Shown here: positions 35,405 through 43,994 of the stretch, one piece after another
How the letters are laid out: each line of letters begins with the position of its first letter
How positions within the stretch are numbered: position 1 is the first letter of the stretch
DNA from: CAZPQM01 sp964588995
Lineage (GTDB): Bacteria > Pseudomonadota > Alphaproteobacteria > Rickettsiales > UBA8987
Direction of reading: 5' to 3'
Assembly: GCA_964588995.1 (NCBI GenBank)
Contig: CAZPQM010000003.1
Location: 1 to 64,000 of the forward strand
Length of the DNA: 64,000 nucleotides
Made by a program: the position numbers and the translations under genes
Notes under the pieces: generated by a model
Told to the model about the DNA's origin: nothing
Database searches by the model: none
What the model saw: only the letters and a program-made list of their open reading frames with translations

Positions 35405-36019
35405 CTATTCGCTCCGGCGCCGGTTTGGTTGCTGTGTCTGAGTTGCCTCGTTCTCTTGCCGGAACTGTTGCGCCGCAAAATCCTTAACGGTGTTATAGGG
35501 GTCATAATATAGCCCGTCCATAGCGATAAATGTTCTGAGACCGCACTTACTGAGGCCATGGAGCGCCGTACGCAGGTTAGCCTCCGCGTCTGTCATAAAA
35601 ATACCACCATTGGTGAGCGGAGCCCATGCGCCGGTAAACGCTATAGTCACCGGCCTGTCCTTTTGGCGTAGATTGGATATAAGCGCATGACGGTCGAGCG
35701 CTATGGCATGGTCTACCATGCGATCCGTCCCGTGCGTAATCAGGATGGAGACCGGATCGGTTGCTGCTTCCGCATAGTCTGCGATTTCCTCAGCCCATTC
35801 GTCTATATCGTCTTCAGTGAGCATTTTACTGTCTTTGGCACACAAATCGCGAATGCTAAGCTGTACGGATAATTCCTTAGCCACCCGTTCCAACGCTATT
35901 CGCACCCGGTCATTATGTTGGAGAATAGCCTTTTCCGGCGGATGCTGCGGATCCGGATACGCTTCAGCGGCAATGGTGCCTCCGGTGAGCAGGACAAGCA
36001 CAGGTGCAGCAGCATTCAT
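35405..36019 (-). CDS. Short asparaginase-like protein (N-terminal domain only)
   Basis: The 204-residue protein has the N-terminal fold of L-asparaginases. LLTGGTIAAEA carries the nucleophilic threonine motif, ITHGTDRMVDHAIAL the second threonine/aspartate pair, and VTIAFTGAWAPL the usual TGA(m)xP region. The C-terminal domain, about 130 residues in 330-residue enzymes, is missing; the protein ends in a polar Gln/Arg tail (TQTQQPNRRRSE). Such single-domain forms exist in databases and their activity is uncertain. It sits between comM and pdxH on the same strand, with gaps of 12 and 6 bases, consistent with one operon. Confidence 0.7.
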   Translation of the reverse strand: MNAAAPVLVLLTGGTIAAEAYPDPQHPPEKAILQHNDRVRIALERVAKELSVQLSIRDLCAKDSKMLTEDDIDEWAEEIADYAEAATDPVSILITHGTDRMVDHAIALDRHALISNLRQKDRPVTIAFTGAWAPLTNGGIFMTDAEANLRTALHGLSKCGLRTFIAMDGLYYDPYNTVKDFAAQQFRQENEATQTQQPNRRRSE

Positions 36020-36031
36020 ACGGTTAGTAGG

Positions 36032-37567
36032 TTACGCAAATTGCGGCCTGGCGCTATGCACCTGATGGGTGCGCTGCCGGTAGGAAAGCGCCTCGGCGAT
36101 GTGCGGCTTTTCGAGCTTTGCCGAGCCGGCGAGATCGGCAATCGTCCGCGCTACTTTCAGCACGCGGTGATAGCCGCGCATGGAGAGCTGCATCTGCTCG
36201 ACCCCTTGCTTCAGTAAGGTAAGTGCCTCTTCGGTTAAGGCATCCGACTGCGCAAGCATTTCGCCACTAATGCCGCTATTGGTGCTATAGCTTTCGTTCT
36301 GATACCGTTCGGCCTGCACGGCACGCGCTGCAGCAATACGTTTTGCGACGGTTGCGGAGCTTTCCTGCGAGCCGCTATCGAAGGCTTCAAACGGTTTGAC
36401 CGCCGGGACTTCAATATGAATATCAAATCGATCCAGCAGCGGACCGGACAGCTTGGACTGGTAATCCACCGCGCATTTCGGCGCTTTATTGCAGGCGCGG
36501 CCCGGATCATCGAGATAGCCGCAGCGGCACGGGTTCATCGCCGCAATCAGCTGGAAATCGGCGGGGTAGGTCACGTGACTTTGCACGCGGCTGACCGTTA
36601 CTTCGCGTGTTTCCAGCGGTTGACGAAGCGAGTCGAGCACTTTCGGAGGAAATTCCGGCAGTTCATCGAGGAAGAGAATCCCGCGATGAGCAAGCGTAAT
36701 TTCTCCCGGCTTAGCCCGCGAACCACCACCTACCATCGCCGGCATCGAGGCGTTATGATGCGGCTCACGGTACGGGCGCTGCTGACTGAGCATACCATGC
36801 TTGAGTTCACCTGCGATCGACTGAATGATCGAGACTTCAAGCATTTCCTCATGGCTGAGCTCTGGCAAAATCCCTGCCAGACGCTGCGCCAGCATGGACT
36901 TACCCGCACCGGGCGGCCCGACCATCAGCAAATTATGCCCCCCGGCGGCAGCAATTTCGAGTGCGCGTTTAGCGGCCTGTTGCCCTCGAATATCCGCCAT
37001 ATCCGGATGTTTAATAGCCTCTTGCTTCGGGGCGAGTTGCGGCTCGGAAAGGAGTTGTACACCTTTGATATGGTTCACCAGTGCGAGCAGGGAGGCAGGC
37101 GCCAGAATCGATAGATCCGGCCCGGCCCAACGCGCCTCGGCGCCATTTTCAGCGGGGCAGATAAGCGATTGTCCGTGCGCATTCGCTTCAATCGCCGCCG
37201 GTAATACCCCCGGCACGGCGGTAATCGCGCCATCGAGCGCCAACTCGCCGAGCACGGTCGTATCTTCGACCGCATCTTCAGGTACGACATTCATCGCAAC
37301 CAGCAACCCGAGCGCAATGGCGAGGTCAAAATGCGACCCCTCTTTGATCAGGTTAGCGGGCGCTAAGTTAATGGTAATACGTTTGGGGGGGAGCGACAAA
37401 CCCATGGCGGAAATAGCGCTTCGCACACGCTCGCGGCTTTCGGCGACCGCCTTATCGCCTAAACCCACGATGGTAAAAGCGGGCATGCCGTTGGACAGGC
37501 TTACCTGCACATCTACCGGCGTGACCGAAATCCCTTCAAAGGCGACGGAGGTGATATGTGCAACCAT
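36032..37567 (-). CDS. comM: ComM/YifB-type Mg-chelatase-like AAA+ ATPase
   Basis: The 511-residue protein matches ComM (YifB): a ChlI-like N-terminal Lon-type domain (FEGISVTPVDVQVSLSNGMPAFTIVGLGDKAVAESRERVRSA), the AAA+ core with Walker A (VGPPGAGKSMLAQR), Walker B (ILFLDELPEF), the sensor-type MNPCRCGYLDDP, and the C-terminal arginine-containing YHRVLKVARTIADLA. In Vibrio and Haemophilus it is a branch-migration helicase used in natural transformation. It is complete. Its stop is 12 bases from the start of the asparaginase-like gene on the same strand. Confidence 0.95.
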   Translation of the reverse strand: MVAHITSVAFEGISVTPVDVQVSLSNGMPAFTIVGLGDKAVAESRERVRSAISAMGLSLPPKRITINLAPANLIKEGSHFDLAIALGLLVAMNVVPEDAVEDTTVLGELALDGAITAVPGVLPAAIEANAHGQSLICPAENGAEARWAGPDLSILAPASLLALVNHIKGVQLLSEPQLAPKQEAIKHPDMADIRGQQAAKRALEIAAAGGHNLLMVGPPGAGKSMLAQRLAGILPELSHEEMLEVSIIQSIAGELKHGMLSQQRPYREPHHNASMPAMVGGGSRAKPGEITLAHRGILFLDELPEFPPKVLDSLRQPLETREVTVSRVQSHVTYPADFQLIAAMNPCRCGYLDDPGRACNKAPKCAVDYQSKLSGPLLDRFDIHIEVPAVKPFEAFDSGSQESSATVAKRIAAARAVQAERYQNESYSTNSGISGEMLAQSDALTEEALTLLKQGVEQMQLSMRGYHRVLKVARTIADLAGSAKLEKPHIAEALSYRQRTHQVHSARPQFA

Positions 37568-37720
37568 GCATTACGGCATAGCCTGATTATGGCAGAAATG
37601 CAACGAGAACTACTGGCCTTTCCGGAACGTGTCCTTTTTTAATCGTTGTTCCGGGCTGCGCGGGGTAGGAAGTTTTCTCCCTTCGTTCCCCCTCCCACAT
37701 GCCGAGGGGGTGAGGGCTAG

Positions 37721-37813
37721 CCGTCATTGCGAGCGACCGAAGGGAACGCTGCAATCTCGTATGGAGTTGAACAGCACGAGATCGCTTCGTCGTTTCACTC
37801 TTCGCGATGACGG
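37721..37813. repeat. Intergenic inverted repeat, family B
   Basis: This 93-bp element is bounded by CCGTCATTGCG and CGCGATGACGG, with GCAATCTCG and CGAGATCGCTTCG in between. It is the same family as 17863-17947. Confidence 0.7.
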
Positions 37814-37814
37814 G

Positions 37815-37859
37815 ATAAAAGACCCTTCGACTGCGCTGACGTTCCGCTTAGGATGACGG
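37815..37859. repeat. Intergenic palindromic repeat, family A
   Basis: ATAAAAGACCCTTCGACTGC ... CCGCTTAGGATGACGG is the second copy of the repeat at 17751-17793. Confidence 0.6.
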
Positions 37860-37906
37860 TAGTATATCGATTCTACCACTGGGAAAAAATGAAAAGCGAA
37901 CACGCC

Positions 37907-38227
37907 CTAGTAAAGCGTAGACGCATTGACCGGAATGAAATGGCGGTCAAAGGTAGGAAACAACTCCATCTGCGGTTCCTTTACCGCAAGGGTGCAGCAG
38001 GCATTTTCGTCATTTGCGGCCTGCACCTGCAATACGGCAAAGCTCTCTGTTTCTTCCGGTGAGGTTATTACGGGCTCAGCCGGGGCGCATTGCCCGAGAA
38101 TATAATCTTCAAAATCCTGCGGCTCAATCGTTTCGCGACCAGCAAACAGCTCGTCGATGATCTGTTCTACTTCGTCAGAGGGAATCTGCGCGGCAAGCAG
38201 GATCAACCGGATAACGTCTTCGTTCAT
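37907..38227 (-). CDS. Hypothetical acidic protein
   Basis: The 106-residue protein is acidic, with a helical N-terminal half (VIRLILLAAQIPSDEVEQIIDELFAG) and a beta-prone C-terminal half containing a CC pair (ENACCTLAVKE). I recognise no family. There is a good ribosome-binding site: on the minus strand AAAGGGAGAAGT precedes the ATG at 38227. It is isolated between comM and dnaA on the same strand and probably has its own promoter, or reads through from dnaA, whose stop is 130 bases upstream. Confidence 0.55.
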   Translation of the reverse strand: MNEDVIRLILLAAQIPSDEVEQIIDELFAGRETIEPQDFEDYILGQCAPAEPVITSPEETESFAVLQVQAANDENACCTLAVKEPQMELFPTFDRHFIPVNASTLY

Positions 38228-38357
38228 AATACTTCTCCCTTTAAGACCCCAGTATAGCGTATAAAGGTTAAAGAAGCGTTAAGGCAGGTGTGTTTAATCT
38301 GTCCGGTTTATTGGATGTAAAGTGGGTGAAGACGAAAACCAAATGCAGAAAGAAACG

Positions 38358-39761
38358 TTACGCCAGCTTTCCCCGCACGATGCGGACATCTTCCTGCAGC
38401 TCGGGGTCGGATTCGAGCAGTTCGGTGATGCGGCGGACGGCGTGGAGCACCGTGGTATGGTCCTTACCGCCGAACTTGCGGCCAATCTCCGGGAAGCTGT
38501 GGGTCGTCATCGTTTTACACAAAAACATCGCCACCTGACGCGGGCGGGCAATATTGCGTGCACGTCTGCTGGAGTGCATATCCGATAGCTTGATGCCGTA
38601 ATGCTCGGCGACAAGCTGCTTGATCGTTTCAATCGAAATCACCTGTTCATGGCTGCGGAGGAGATCCCGGAGGATGTTTTGGGTGGCTTCTAGCGAAATG
38701 GTAGTACAGGTCAGTTGCGCATGGGCAATCACCTTATTGAGCGCACCTTCCAGCTCCCGCACGTTCGACGTGATCTTACCGGCCAAAAACTCAAGCACCT
38801 CCTTCGGCACCTCAATACCCAGATGCTCCAACTTGGATTCGAGGATACCAAGGCGCAATTCATAGGTGGTGGCATTGATATCCACCACCAGCCCCCAACC
38901 TAACCGAGAACGGATGCGCTCTTCCATCCCTTCCAAATCAGAGGGAGAGCGGTCACCGGAGAGGATTAACTGCTTGCCGTCATCAACCAGCGCGTTGAAG
39001 GTGTGGAAAAACTCCTCCTGCGTGCTGGTCTTGCCGCAGATGAATTGCACATCATCAATCAGCAGCACATCGACCGAGCGGAACATCTGTTTGAAACTGA
39101 CCACATCCTTATCTCGCAGCGCGCGGATAAACTGATACATGAATTTTTCCGCCGAAAGATACATGACCTTCCGGTGGGGCTGGTTGGCCTTGATGTGATG
39201 CGCAATCGCCTGCATTAGGTGCGTTTTGCCCAGACCCACCCCGCCGTACAGAAACAGGGGATTACTCCCCACCACAACCGATTGCGCATCAGCAATTTTG
39301 TGAGCCGCGGCATAGCCGAGCTCATTTGAAGGCCCTACCACAAACCTGTCAAAGGTATAGCGACTGTCTAAAATCTGCGGAATGGAATCCAGCGTCTGCA
39401 TCTCCGCAGCGCCTTCATCCGGCTGTTCGTCCGTGACCTCCTGCTCCGCCTGCTGCGTCAGCAGCCGTTTGTCGGTGCGAATATCAAGCGAATAGATGGC
39501 AGCGCCCTCCGCTTCAAATGCCTGTAACAGCGTGTCATGAAAATGCGTTACTACCCATTCTTTAATAAAGCGTGACGGAGCAAGCAGCTGCGCTTCACCG
39601 CCATCAATCCCGATAAACTGCAGAGGTTTGATCCAGCTGGCATATTTTGCTGATCCGATCCTGTCCTTGACGCGCACACTGACCGACTGCCAGAGTCGGT
39701 CCGTATCCCTATGATCCTGTTGTGGTGCGACAGGCGCGTGCTCGGCTGATTGAACTGGCAT
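38358..39761 (-). CDS. dnaA: Chromosomal replication initiator DnaA
   Basis: DnaA opens the chromosome origin. The 467 residues contain domain I (LWQSVSVRVKDRIGSAKYASWI), an acidic linker with glutamines, the AAA+ domain with Walker A (GGVGLGKTHLMQA) and Walker B (DVLLIDDVQFICG), the box VII arginine region, and domain IV with the DNA-binding signature PRQVAMFLCKTMTTHSFPEIGRKFGGKDHTTVLHA. It is complete. Only 3 bases separate it from the rhodanese gene upstream, so the two are cotranscribed. No cluster of consensus DnaA boxes was seen nearby, so the origin may be elsewhere. Confidence 0.97.
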   Translation of the reverse strand: MPVQSAEHAPVAPQQDHRDTDRLWQSVSVRVKDRIGSAKYASWIKPLQFIGIDGGEAQLLAPSRFIKEWVVTHFHDTLLQAFEAEGAAIYSLDIRTDKRLLTQQAEQEVTDEQPDEGAAEMQTLDSIPQILDSRYTFDRFVVGPSNELGYAAAHKIADAQSVVVGSNPLFLYGGVGLGKTHLMQAIAHHIKANQPHRKVMYLSAEKFMYQFIRALRDKDVVSFKQMFRSVDVLLIDDVQFICGKTSTQEEFFHTFNALVDDGKQLILSGDRSPSDLEGMEERIRSRLGWGLVVDINATTYELRLGILESKLEHLGIEVPKEVLEFLAGKITSNVRELEGALNKVIAHAQLTCTTISLEATQNILRDLLRSHEQVISIETIKQLVAEHYGIKLSDMHSSRRARNIARPRQVAMFLCKTMTTHSFPEIGRKFGGKDHTTVLHAVRRITELLESDPELQEDVRIVRGKLA

Positions 39762-39764
39762 GAT

Positions 39765-40214
39765 TTATTGACTCCTCCATGGTAAACTGGCTGCTTTCCA
39801 TCCCGAGACGGTGCCGCGTTGTTCCTGTGCATTCTTCGCACCTTCAAACCCGTCTTCGATGTTATAGCAGGCCGTAAAACCCAACTGCGTCAGGGTGATC
39901 GCCGCATCGAGCGAACGCCCCCCCACCTTGCATAAAAATAATAATGTCGTATCCGGCTGCACCGCTCCAGGCAAAGCATCCTGTACTTGCTGCGCAAAGG
40001 CGGAATTTACTTCCATCGTCGGGTAGATGCGGTAGGGCACGGTGATCACATCCTTACCGATTTCGCGCAGGTCCGGAAGTCCTGCAAACTGCCATTCCGG
40101 CAACGTGCGTACATCGATGAGCTGCGAGTCAGGTTCTCGGGTAAGCACATCCCACGCCTGCTCAGCACTCAGGTTGCCCGCATAAGGCAGCTGGTCCGAT
40201 TCCGCTGTCAACAC
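39765..40214 (-). CDS. Rhodanese-like sulfurtransferase
   Basis: The 149-residue single-domain rhodanese has the active-site loop LFLCKVGGRSLDAA with the nucleophilic cysteine, the upstream LIDVRTLPEWQFAGLPDL, and the C-terminal GFEGAKNAQEQRGTVSGWKAASLPW seen in alphaproteobacterial homologues. Such proteins bind sulfane sulfur; the physiological donor is not known. The start is GTG 40214, with GGGAAAT upstream. It is transcribed directly into dnaA, giving dnaA expression an unusual leader gene. Confidence 0.85.
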   Translation of the reverse strand: MLTAESDQLPYAGNLSAEQAWDVLTREPDSQLIDVRTLPEWQFAGLPDLREIGKDVITVPYRIYPTMEVNSAFAQQVQDALPGAVQPDTTLLFLCKVGGRSLDAAITLTQLGFTACYNIEDGFEGAKNAQEQRGTVSGWKAASLPWRSQ

Positions 40215-40734
40215 GATTTCCCACTCGACATGACGTTGTCCATCTCTCCAATATTCACTGCATAGAAAGCCGTTCAGCCATTACCCGTAAATAAGGGAAA
40301 AAGACTGTTACAGCGTAGTATTCTACGCGAATCTCTCACTCTATCTATTAACCGGGGGGTTCGACCCGGGATATTTAAATTACCTTGATTTAGCGATTCG
40401 ACAATCCCCTTTTTTTCGATTTTGAGTAAAAAGTTTTGTTGACAGGAAAAAGCGTTATAAAAACAAGCAGCAAGCCTCTTACTTCAACGGATGCAGAACC
40501 GTTGTGAAACGGTTGGTGAAGGTGATTTTCGTACCCTGTTCCGAAGGATAAATGAAAGGTTGCCCCATGATATGGTAGAGAGAGGCGTTTAGTTCTACCA
40601 GATATAGTAGAATCAATCGTGGGTATATAAAATCTACCTATAAAGCAATTTATACGATAAACTTCCTTTCCGCACTTGGAATTGTGATTCATTTCGGGCA
40701 TAGTCGCATCGATATTAACCTAAATGATAGACGC
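40215..40734. other. Intergenic region upstream of the rhodanese and mrpE genes
   Basis: This 520-base divergent gap shows no convincing gene. A hairpin GCGTAG-TATT-CTACGC lies at 40313-40328, and a second with arms AACCGTT and AACGGTT lies near 40499-40516. No DnaA box, tRNA or clear sigma70 pair was found. Confidence 0.45.
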
Positions 40735-41205
40735 ATGTATCTGATCACCTTATTTCTCAGCCTGTGCGGCGTATGGTTCGTGTTTTCCGGATTTACCGGG
40801 CTGTTCTTTCTGATCAGCGGCGGGTTGGCAGCCCTCTTTGCTATCCTCGTTGTCTGGCGTATGGGGTTGCTGAAGCATACGCCCCGCTTGCCACTTTACG
40901 CCAATCCGCGCAGTGTTTTCTATGTTCTCTGGCTTTTTACCGATATTCTCCGTTCCAGCCTGCGTGTCAGTCAATTGGTCTGGGCGCTGCATCCGCCGCT
41001 GAACCCGGCGCTCGGCTGGGTGAAAAGCAAGCCGAAATCCGATGTCGCAAAGAGCCTGCTTGCCACCTCGATTACGCTCACCCCGGGCACGGTATGTATT
41101 GATGTGAAGGCGCAGAAAATGCATATTCATGTGCTGGAAGCCTCCTCGCTCGATGAACTAAAAGCGGGTGAGATGGAAACAAATGTGTTAAAAACCGTGA
41201 TGTAG
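40735..41205 (+). CDS. mrpE: Mrp-type Na+/H+ antiporter subunit E (copy 1, intact)
   Basis: MrpE is a small membrane subunit of the multi-subunit Na+/H+ antiporter. The 156-residue product from ATG 40735 shows two hydrophobic helices near the N-terminus (MYLITLFLSLCGVWFV and GLFFLISGGLAALFAI), then the conserved VFYVLWLFTDILRSSLRVSQLVWALHPPLNP and the soluble TLTPGTVCIDVKAQKMHIHVLE domain. The tandem repeat begins within the gene (40796, residue 21), so only this copy has the native N-terminus. It is followed by mrpF after 9 bases. Confidence 0.9.
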   Translation: MYLITLFLSLCGVWFVFSGFTGLFFLISGGLAALFAILVVWRMGLLKHTPRLPLYANPRSVFYVLWLFTDILRSSLRVSQLVWALHPPLNPALGWVKSKPKSDVAKSLLATSITLTPGTVCIDVKAQKMHIHVLEASSLDELKAGEMETNVLKTVM

Positions 41206-41214
41206 GAGGGCGCT

Positions 41215-41478
41215 ATGGGGCTTTATATCGTCACCTTATGTGTAATTATCAGCATGGCCCTGGTGCTGATCCGCGCCTGTAGCGGGCCGACTTTGTATGA
41301 CCGTGTGCTTGCGACCAATGCGTTCGGTACCAAGATCATGGTGCTGATTGCGCTGATCAGCCTGTTGCTTGATGAGCCGATGCTGCTGGATATTGCACTT
41401 GTTTACGCGATGATCAATTTCATCGCCACGATCGGGTTTTTAAAATATATCGCTTATAACGATCTCGGGAAGGAATAA
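41215..41478 (+). CDS. mrpF: Mrp-type antiporter subunit F (copy 1)
   Basis: The 87-residue membrane protein has three helices with the family features MALVLIRACSGPTLYDRVLATNAFGTKIMVLIALISLL, in which the conserved GPTxxDRxxAxN motif is typical of MrpF/MnhF. It works in the membrane as part of the antiporter complex. GGAGG precedes the ATG. mrpG follows after 1 base, so these genes are translationally linked. The gene is complete. Confidence 0.92.
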   Translation: MGLYIVTLCVIISMALVLIRACSGPTLYDRVLATNAFGTKIMVLIALISLLLDEPMLLDIALVYAMINFIATIGFLKYIAYNDLGKE

Positions 41479-41479
41479 C

Positions 41480-41827
41480 ATGACGGAACTGATCACCCTG
41501 CTCGCCAATATATTGCTGGGGCTTGGCACGTTTTTTATCCTGACGGGCTCGCTGGGTACGCTCCGCTTCCCGGACTTTTTTACCCGCACCCATGCCTTTG
41601 GTGTCGCCGATGCGCTCGGGCTACCGCTGGTATTGTTTGGGCTGTTGCTGCATTTTCCGCTCGGGCTGATTTCGTTCAAGATTCTGCTGCTGATCGGCTT
41701 TGCCATGATCACGAGCGCTACCGCGTCGCACGCGCTTTCCAAGGCGGCGCTCTTGTCCGGGCTGAAGCCGCTCGAAGGCGAGGATGCAAGGGGCCATGCC
41801 CATGCGAAGGAGAAAGCGCATGGATAG
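41480..41827 (+). CDS. mrpG: Mrp-type antiporter subunit G (copy 1)
   Basis: The 115-residue three-helix membrane protein carries the MrpG signature LGTFFILTGSLGTLRFPDFFTRTHAFGVADALGLPLVLFGLL. A His/Lys-rich cytosolic tail ends the protein (GHAHAKEKAHG). Its stop codon overlaps the start of the MbhD/MbhE-like gene by 8 bases. E-F-G order is normal for Mrp operons. Confidence 0.92.
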   Translation: MTELITLLANILLGLGTFFILTGSLGTLRFPDFFTRTHAFGVADALGLPLVLFGLLLHFPLGLISFKILLLIGFAMITSATASHALSKAALLSGLKPLEGEDARGHAHAKEKAHG

Positions 41828-42353
41828 CTCGGTACTGGCGCTGCTCGATATCATCCTTCTTGCCTTTCTTATCGTTACTGCGCTGGCCGTAGTGCTCGTG
41901 CATAACCTGCTCGTTTCAACCATCCTGCTGGGTATCTACAGTCTGCTCATGGCGGCGATGTATCTGGTGATGGGCGCGCCGGATGTCGCGATAACCGAAG
42001 CGGCGATCGGCGCAGGCATCAGCACCTTATTACTGCTTGCCGTGCTTATACTGACCGGGGAGGAGGAGAAGCCTTCCAGGCATCCGCTTTTGCCGATTAC
42101 GCTGATGGTAATAACCGGCGGCGCTCTGTTTGCCGCGGTGATCAACCTGCCGGAATTTGGTGCCGGCGATTCGGCAGCGGCCACGCATGTGATACCCTAC
42201 TACCTTTCCGAGTCACGCAACGAGATTGCCATTCCGAATGTGGTAACGTCGATTCTTGCAAGCTATCGCGGTTTTGATACGATGGGGGAGGTGTTCGTGG
42301 TCTTTACCGCGGGGATCAGCGTGCTCATGCTCTTAGGTAAACGTGAGAAATAA
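41820..42353 (+). CDS. MbhD/MbhE-like (MrpA C-terminal-type) antiporter subunit (copy 1)
   Basis: The 177-residue membrane protein has about five helices. The front part (LLVSTILLGIYSLLMAAMYLVMGAPDVAITEAAIGAGISTLLLLAVL) matches the MbhD/DUF4040 family, and the end (IPNVVTSILASYRGFDTMGEVFVVFTAGISVLMLL) matches MbhE (the RGFDTxGE motif). In fused form these two make the C-terminal part of MrpA. ATG 41820 is preceded by GAAGGAGAAAG. The large subunits MrpA, C and D and an MrpB are absent downstream; instead a hydrolase gene overlaps by 11 bases. Confidence 0.82.
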   Translation: MDSSVLALLDIILLAFLIVTALAVVLVHNLLVSTILLGIYSLLMAAMYLVMGAPDVAITEAAIGAGISTLLLLAVLILTGEEEKPSRHPLLPITLMVITGGALFAAVINLPEFGAGDSAAATHVIPYYLSESRNEIAIPNVVTSILASYRGFDTMGEVFVVFTAGISVLMLLGKREK

Positions 42354-43065
42354 GCTCCTCGCGCTCTCTCTGATAGCGCTTATGTGCGGTGGGGCGAGCC
42401 ATGCTGTTGGCGCCCCTCAAAAAGGCCGTGTCGTTCTGCTGCACGGATTATTGCGCAGCGACGGCTCGATGGAGGAGATGCAGGATTATCTCGAAAAACG
42501 CGGCTATCAGGTGCAGAATATCGACTACCCGTCCACGGAATATGGGCTGAATGCGCTTGCCGATAGGATTGCCGGGCAGCTTTATCCGGGCGCGGAGCAA
42601 GGCGCAACGCCGCTTTACATGGTTGGGCATTCCATGGGTGGGGTATTGATTCGTCTCATCGCGGCGCGGCACCCGGCAATAAGCATTACGGCGGCAGTCG
42701 AGCTTGGTCCGCCCAATCAGGGCAGTCGGCTAGCTAGCAAGCTGAAAGATAACGACCTGTATCAGTGGGTCTACGGCCCTGCCGGGCAACAACTCGCGAC
42801 CGAGCAGTTTCCGGATATTCCACCGGTGAATTTCCCGATCGGTATTATCGCGGGTCATCATTCGATCGACCCGATTTCCTCTACCCTGCTGGAAGGGGAG
42901 GATGACGGCAAGGTGCTGCTTTCCGAAACACTTCTGCCCGAAGCAACGGATCATATCACGCTACCCGTGACTCACGCCTTTATGATGAAGGACGACGAAG
43001 TAATCTGCCAGACGCTCTATTTTTTAGCGCATCAACGCTTCGCACGCGCCGGGGAGTGTGACTAG
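42343..43065 (+). CDS. Exported alpha/beta hydrolase, lipase/PGAP1-like (copy 1)
   Basis: The 240-residue protein has a signal peptide (MRNKLLALSLIALMCGGASHA, then VGA) and an alpha/beta-hydrolase fold. It has the oxyanion HG motif (VVLLHGLLRSDGSMEEM), the nucleophile elbow GHSMGG (S97), a GPPNQGS motif typical of lipase class 2/PGAP1-like hydrolases, and a candidate catalytic histidine in LPVTHAFMM. The substrate is not known; periplasmic lipids or esters are likely (inference). It overlaps the preceding gene by 11 bases, so it belongs to the Mrp transcript. Its end overlaps the convergent hydrolase. Confidence 0.82.
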   Translation: MRNKLLALSLIALMCGGASHAVGAPQKGRVVLLHGLLRSDGSMEEMQDYLEKRGYQVQNIDYPSTEYGLNALADRIAGQLYPGAEQGATPLYMVGHSMGGVLIRLIAARHPAISITAAVELGPPNQGSRLASKLKDNDLYQWVYGPAGQQLATEQFPDIPPVNFPIGIIAGHHSIDPISSTLLEGEDDGKVLLSETLLPEATDHITLPVTHAFMMKDDEVICQTLYFLAHQRFARAGECD

Positions 43066-43979
43066 GCTTCCGCCCTCCCAATATGCGCAACCAGCCACTC
43101 CACCACCGGTTCGATCTGCGCATCTTCCATCAGCATCGGGGCGTGGCCGACATTAGCAAATTCGAGCAGATCAACCTGTTTCCGCGCTGCCATCTGTTTC
43201 GCCGTTTCAGGCAGGAGAATATCACTCTCTTCCCCGCGAAGGACGAGCGCCGGCGGATCGATCATATTCCACACGCTCCAGATATCCATATCCGGTAGCT
43301 TGCGCTGCTTGCCCGAACGTGTCCAGAACGCCTCGCCAATGGCGGGGTCGTAGCTATAGCTCCAGGTGCCGTCCTTATTTTCAATGATGCTATGCCGGAA
43401 CAGATGCTGCCAGTGTTCTTCCTCGCGCACGCCAAAGCAGGCATGAACACTGCGGAAATGCGCTTCCGCTTCAAACCGGGTCTGAAAATCCATCTGGTGG
43501 CCTACATAGCTACCGATCCGCGTAATGGCTTCTTTCGGCACCAGCGGCCCGACATCGTTCAGCACCATGGCTTTGATCAGATGCGGCATGGAGGCTTCCA
43601 GCATAATACCGATCAGCCCTCCCATGGAGGTGCCAATCAGATAAACGTCATCGGTGCATTTCTGCGTGAAGAAAGCGATCATATCGGCTACATAGAGCGG
43701 ATAGCTGTAAAGGCTGCCATGCGAAAGCCAGTCGCTCTTACCGCGCCCGACAATATCCACCGAGAGCACGCGAAACCCTTCATGCGCGAGGCGGCAGGCG
43801 ATGTAGTCGAAATCGCGCGCGTTGCGGGTCATACCGTGAATGCAGACGACCGTCTCTTTGGCCTCCGGGTCTCCCCATTCCATGTAATGCAGATTGTGGA
43901 AGGTAGAGCCGATCACCTCTGCCGATTCCGGCGTAGGGCAACGGAATGATTTTTCCTGCGGGGTAAGGTCAATTTTCAT
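43062..43979 (-). CDS. Alpha/beta hydrolase (copy 1)
   Basis: The 305-residue cytosolic alpha/beta-fold hydrolase has the oxyanion segment TVVCIHGMTRNARDFD, LSVDIVGRGKSDW, the nucleophile elbow GTSMGG, an acid-residue region PALVLRGEESDILLP, and the catalytic histidine in FANVGHAPMLM. No signal peptide is seen. The substrate cannot be inferred. It is the last gene of the sucC-VOC-hydrolase run on the minus strand, 15 bases after the VOC gene, and overlaps the end of the exported hydrolase by 4 bases. Confidence 0.88.
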   Translation of the reverse strand: MKIDLTPQEKSFRCPTPESAEVIGSTFHNLHYMEWGDPEAKETVVCIHGMTRNARDFDYIACRLAHEGFRVLSVDIVGRGKSDWLSHGSLYSYPLYVADMIAFFTQKCTDDVYLIGTSMGGLIGIMLEASMPHLIKAMVLNDVGPLVPKEAITRIGSYVGHQMDFQTRFEAEAHFRSVHACFGVREEEHWQHLFRHSIIENKDGTWSYSYDPAIGEAFWTRSGKQRKLPDMDIWSVWNMIDPPALVLRGEESDILLPETAKQMAARKQVDLLEFANVGHAPMLMEDAQIEPVVEWLVAHIGRAEA

Positions 43980-43994
43980 GCCATATTCCTCTCA

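Larger units (their letters stand above)
37568..37906. other. Intergenic region filled with palindromic repeats
   Basis: This 339-base gap holds no supported gene. It contains a diverged family C palindrome (37688-37716), a family B element (37721-37813) and a family A element (37815-37859), in the same relative order of families seen near 17.8 kb. Confidence 0.6.

Noticed and set aside
40337..40366. GGTTCGACCC resembling a tRNA T-arm
   Set aside because: The flanking bases do not pair as a T-stem, and no acceptor or anticodon arm could be found upstream.
40390..40701. 103-codon minus-strand open frame in the rhodanese-mrpE gap
   Set aside because: Its composition is not protein-like, it has no family similarity or ribosome-binding site, and it overlaps the mrpE upstream region.
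40215..40734. Replication origin near dnaA
   Set aside because: No cluster of TTATNCACA boxes and no AT-rich unwinding tract could be recognised; in Alphaproteobacteria the origin is often not beside dnaA.
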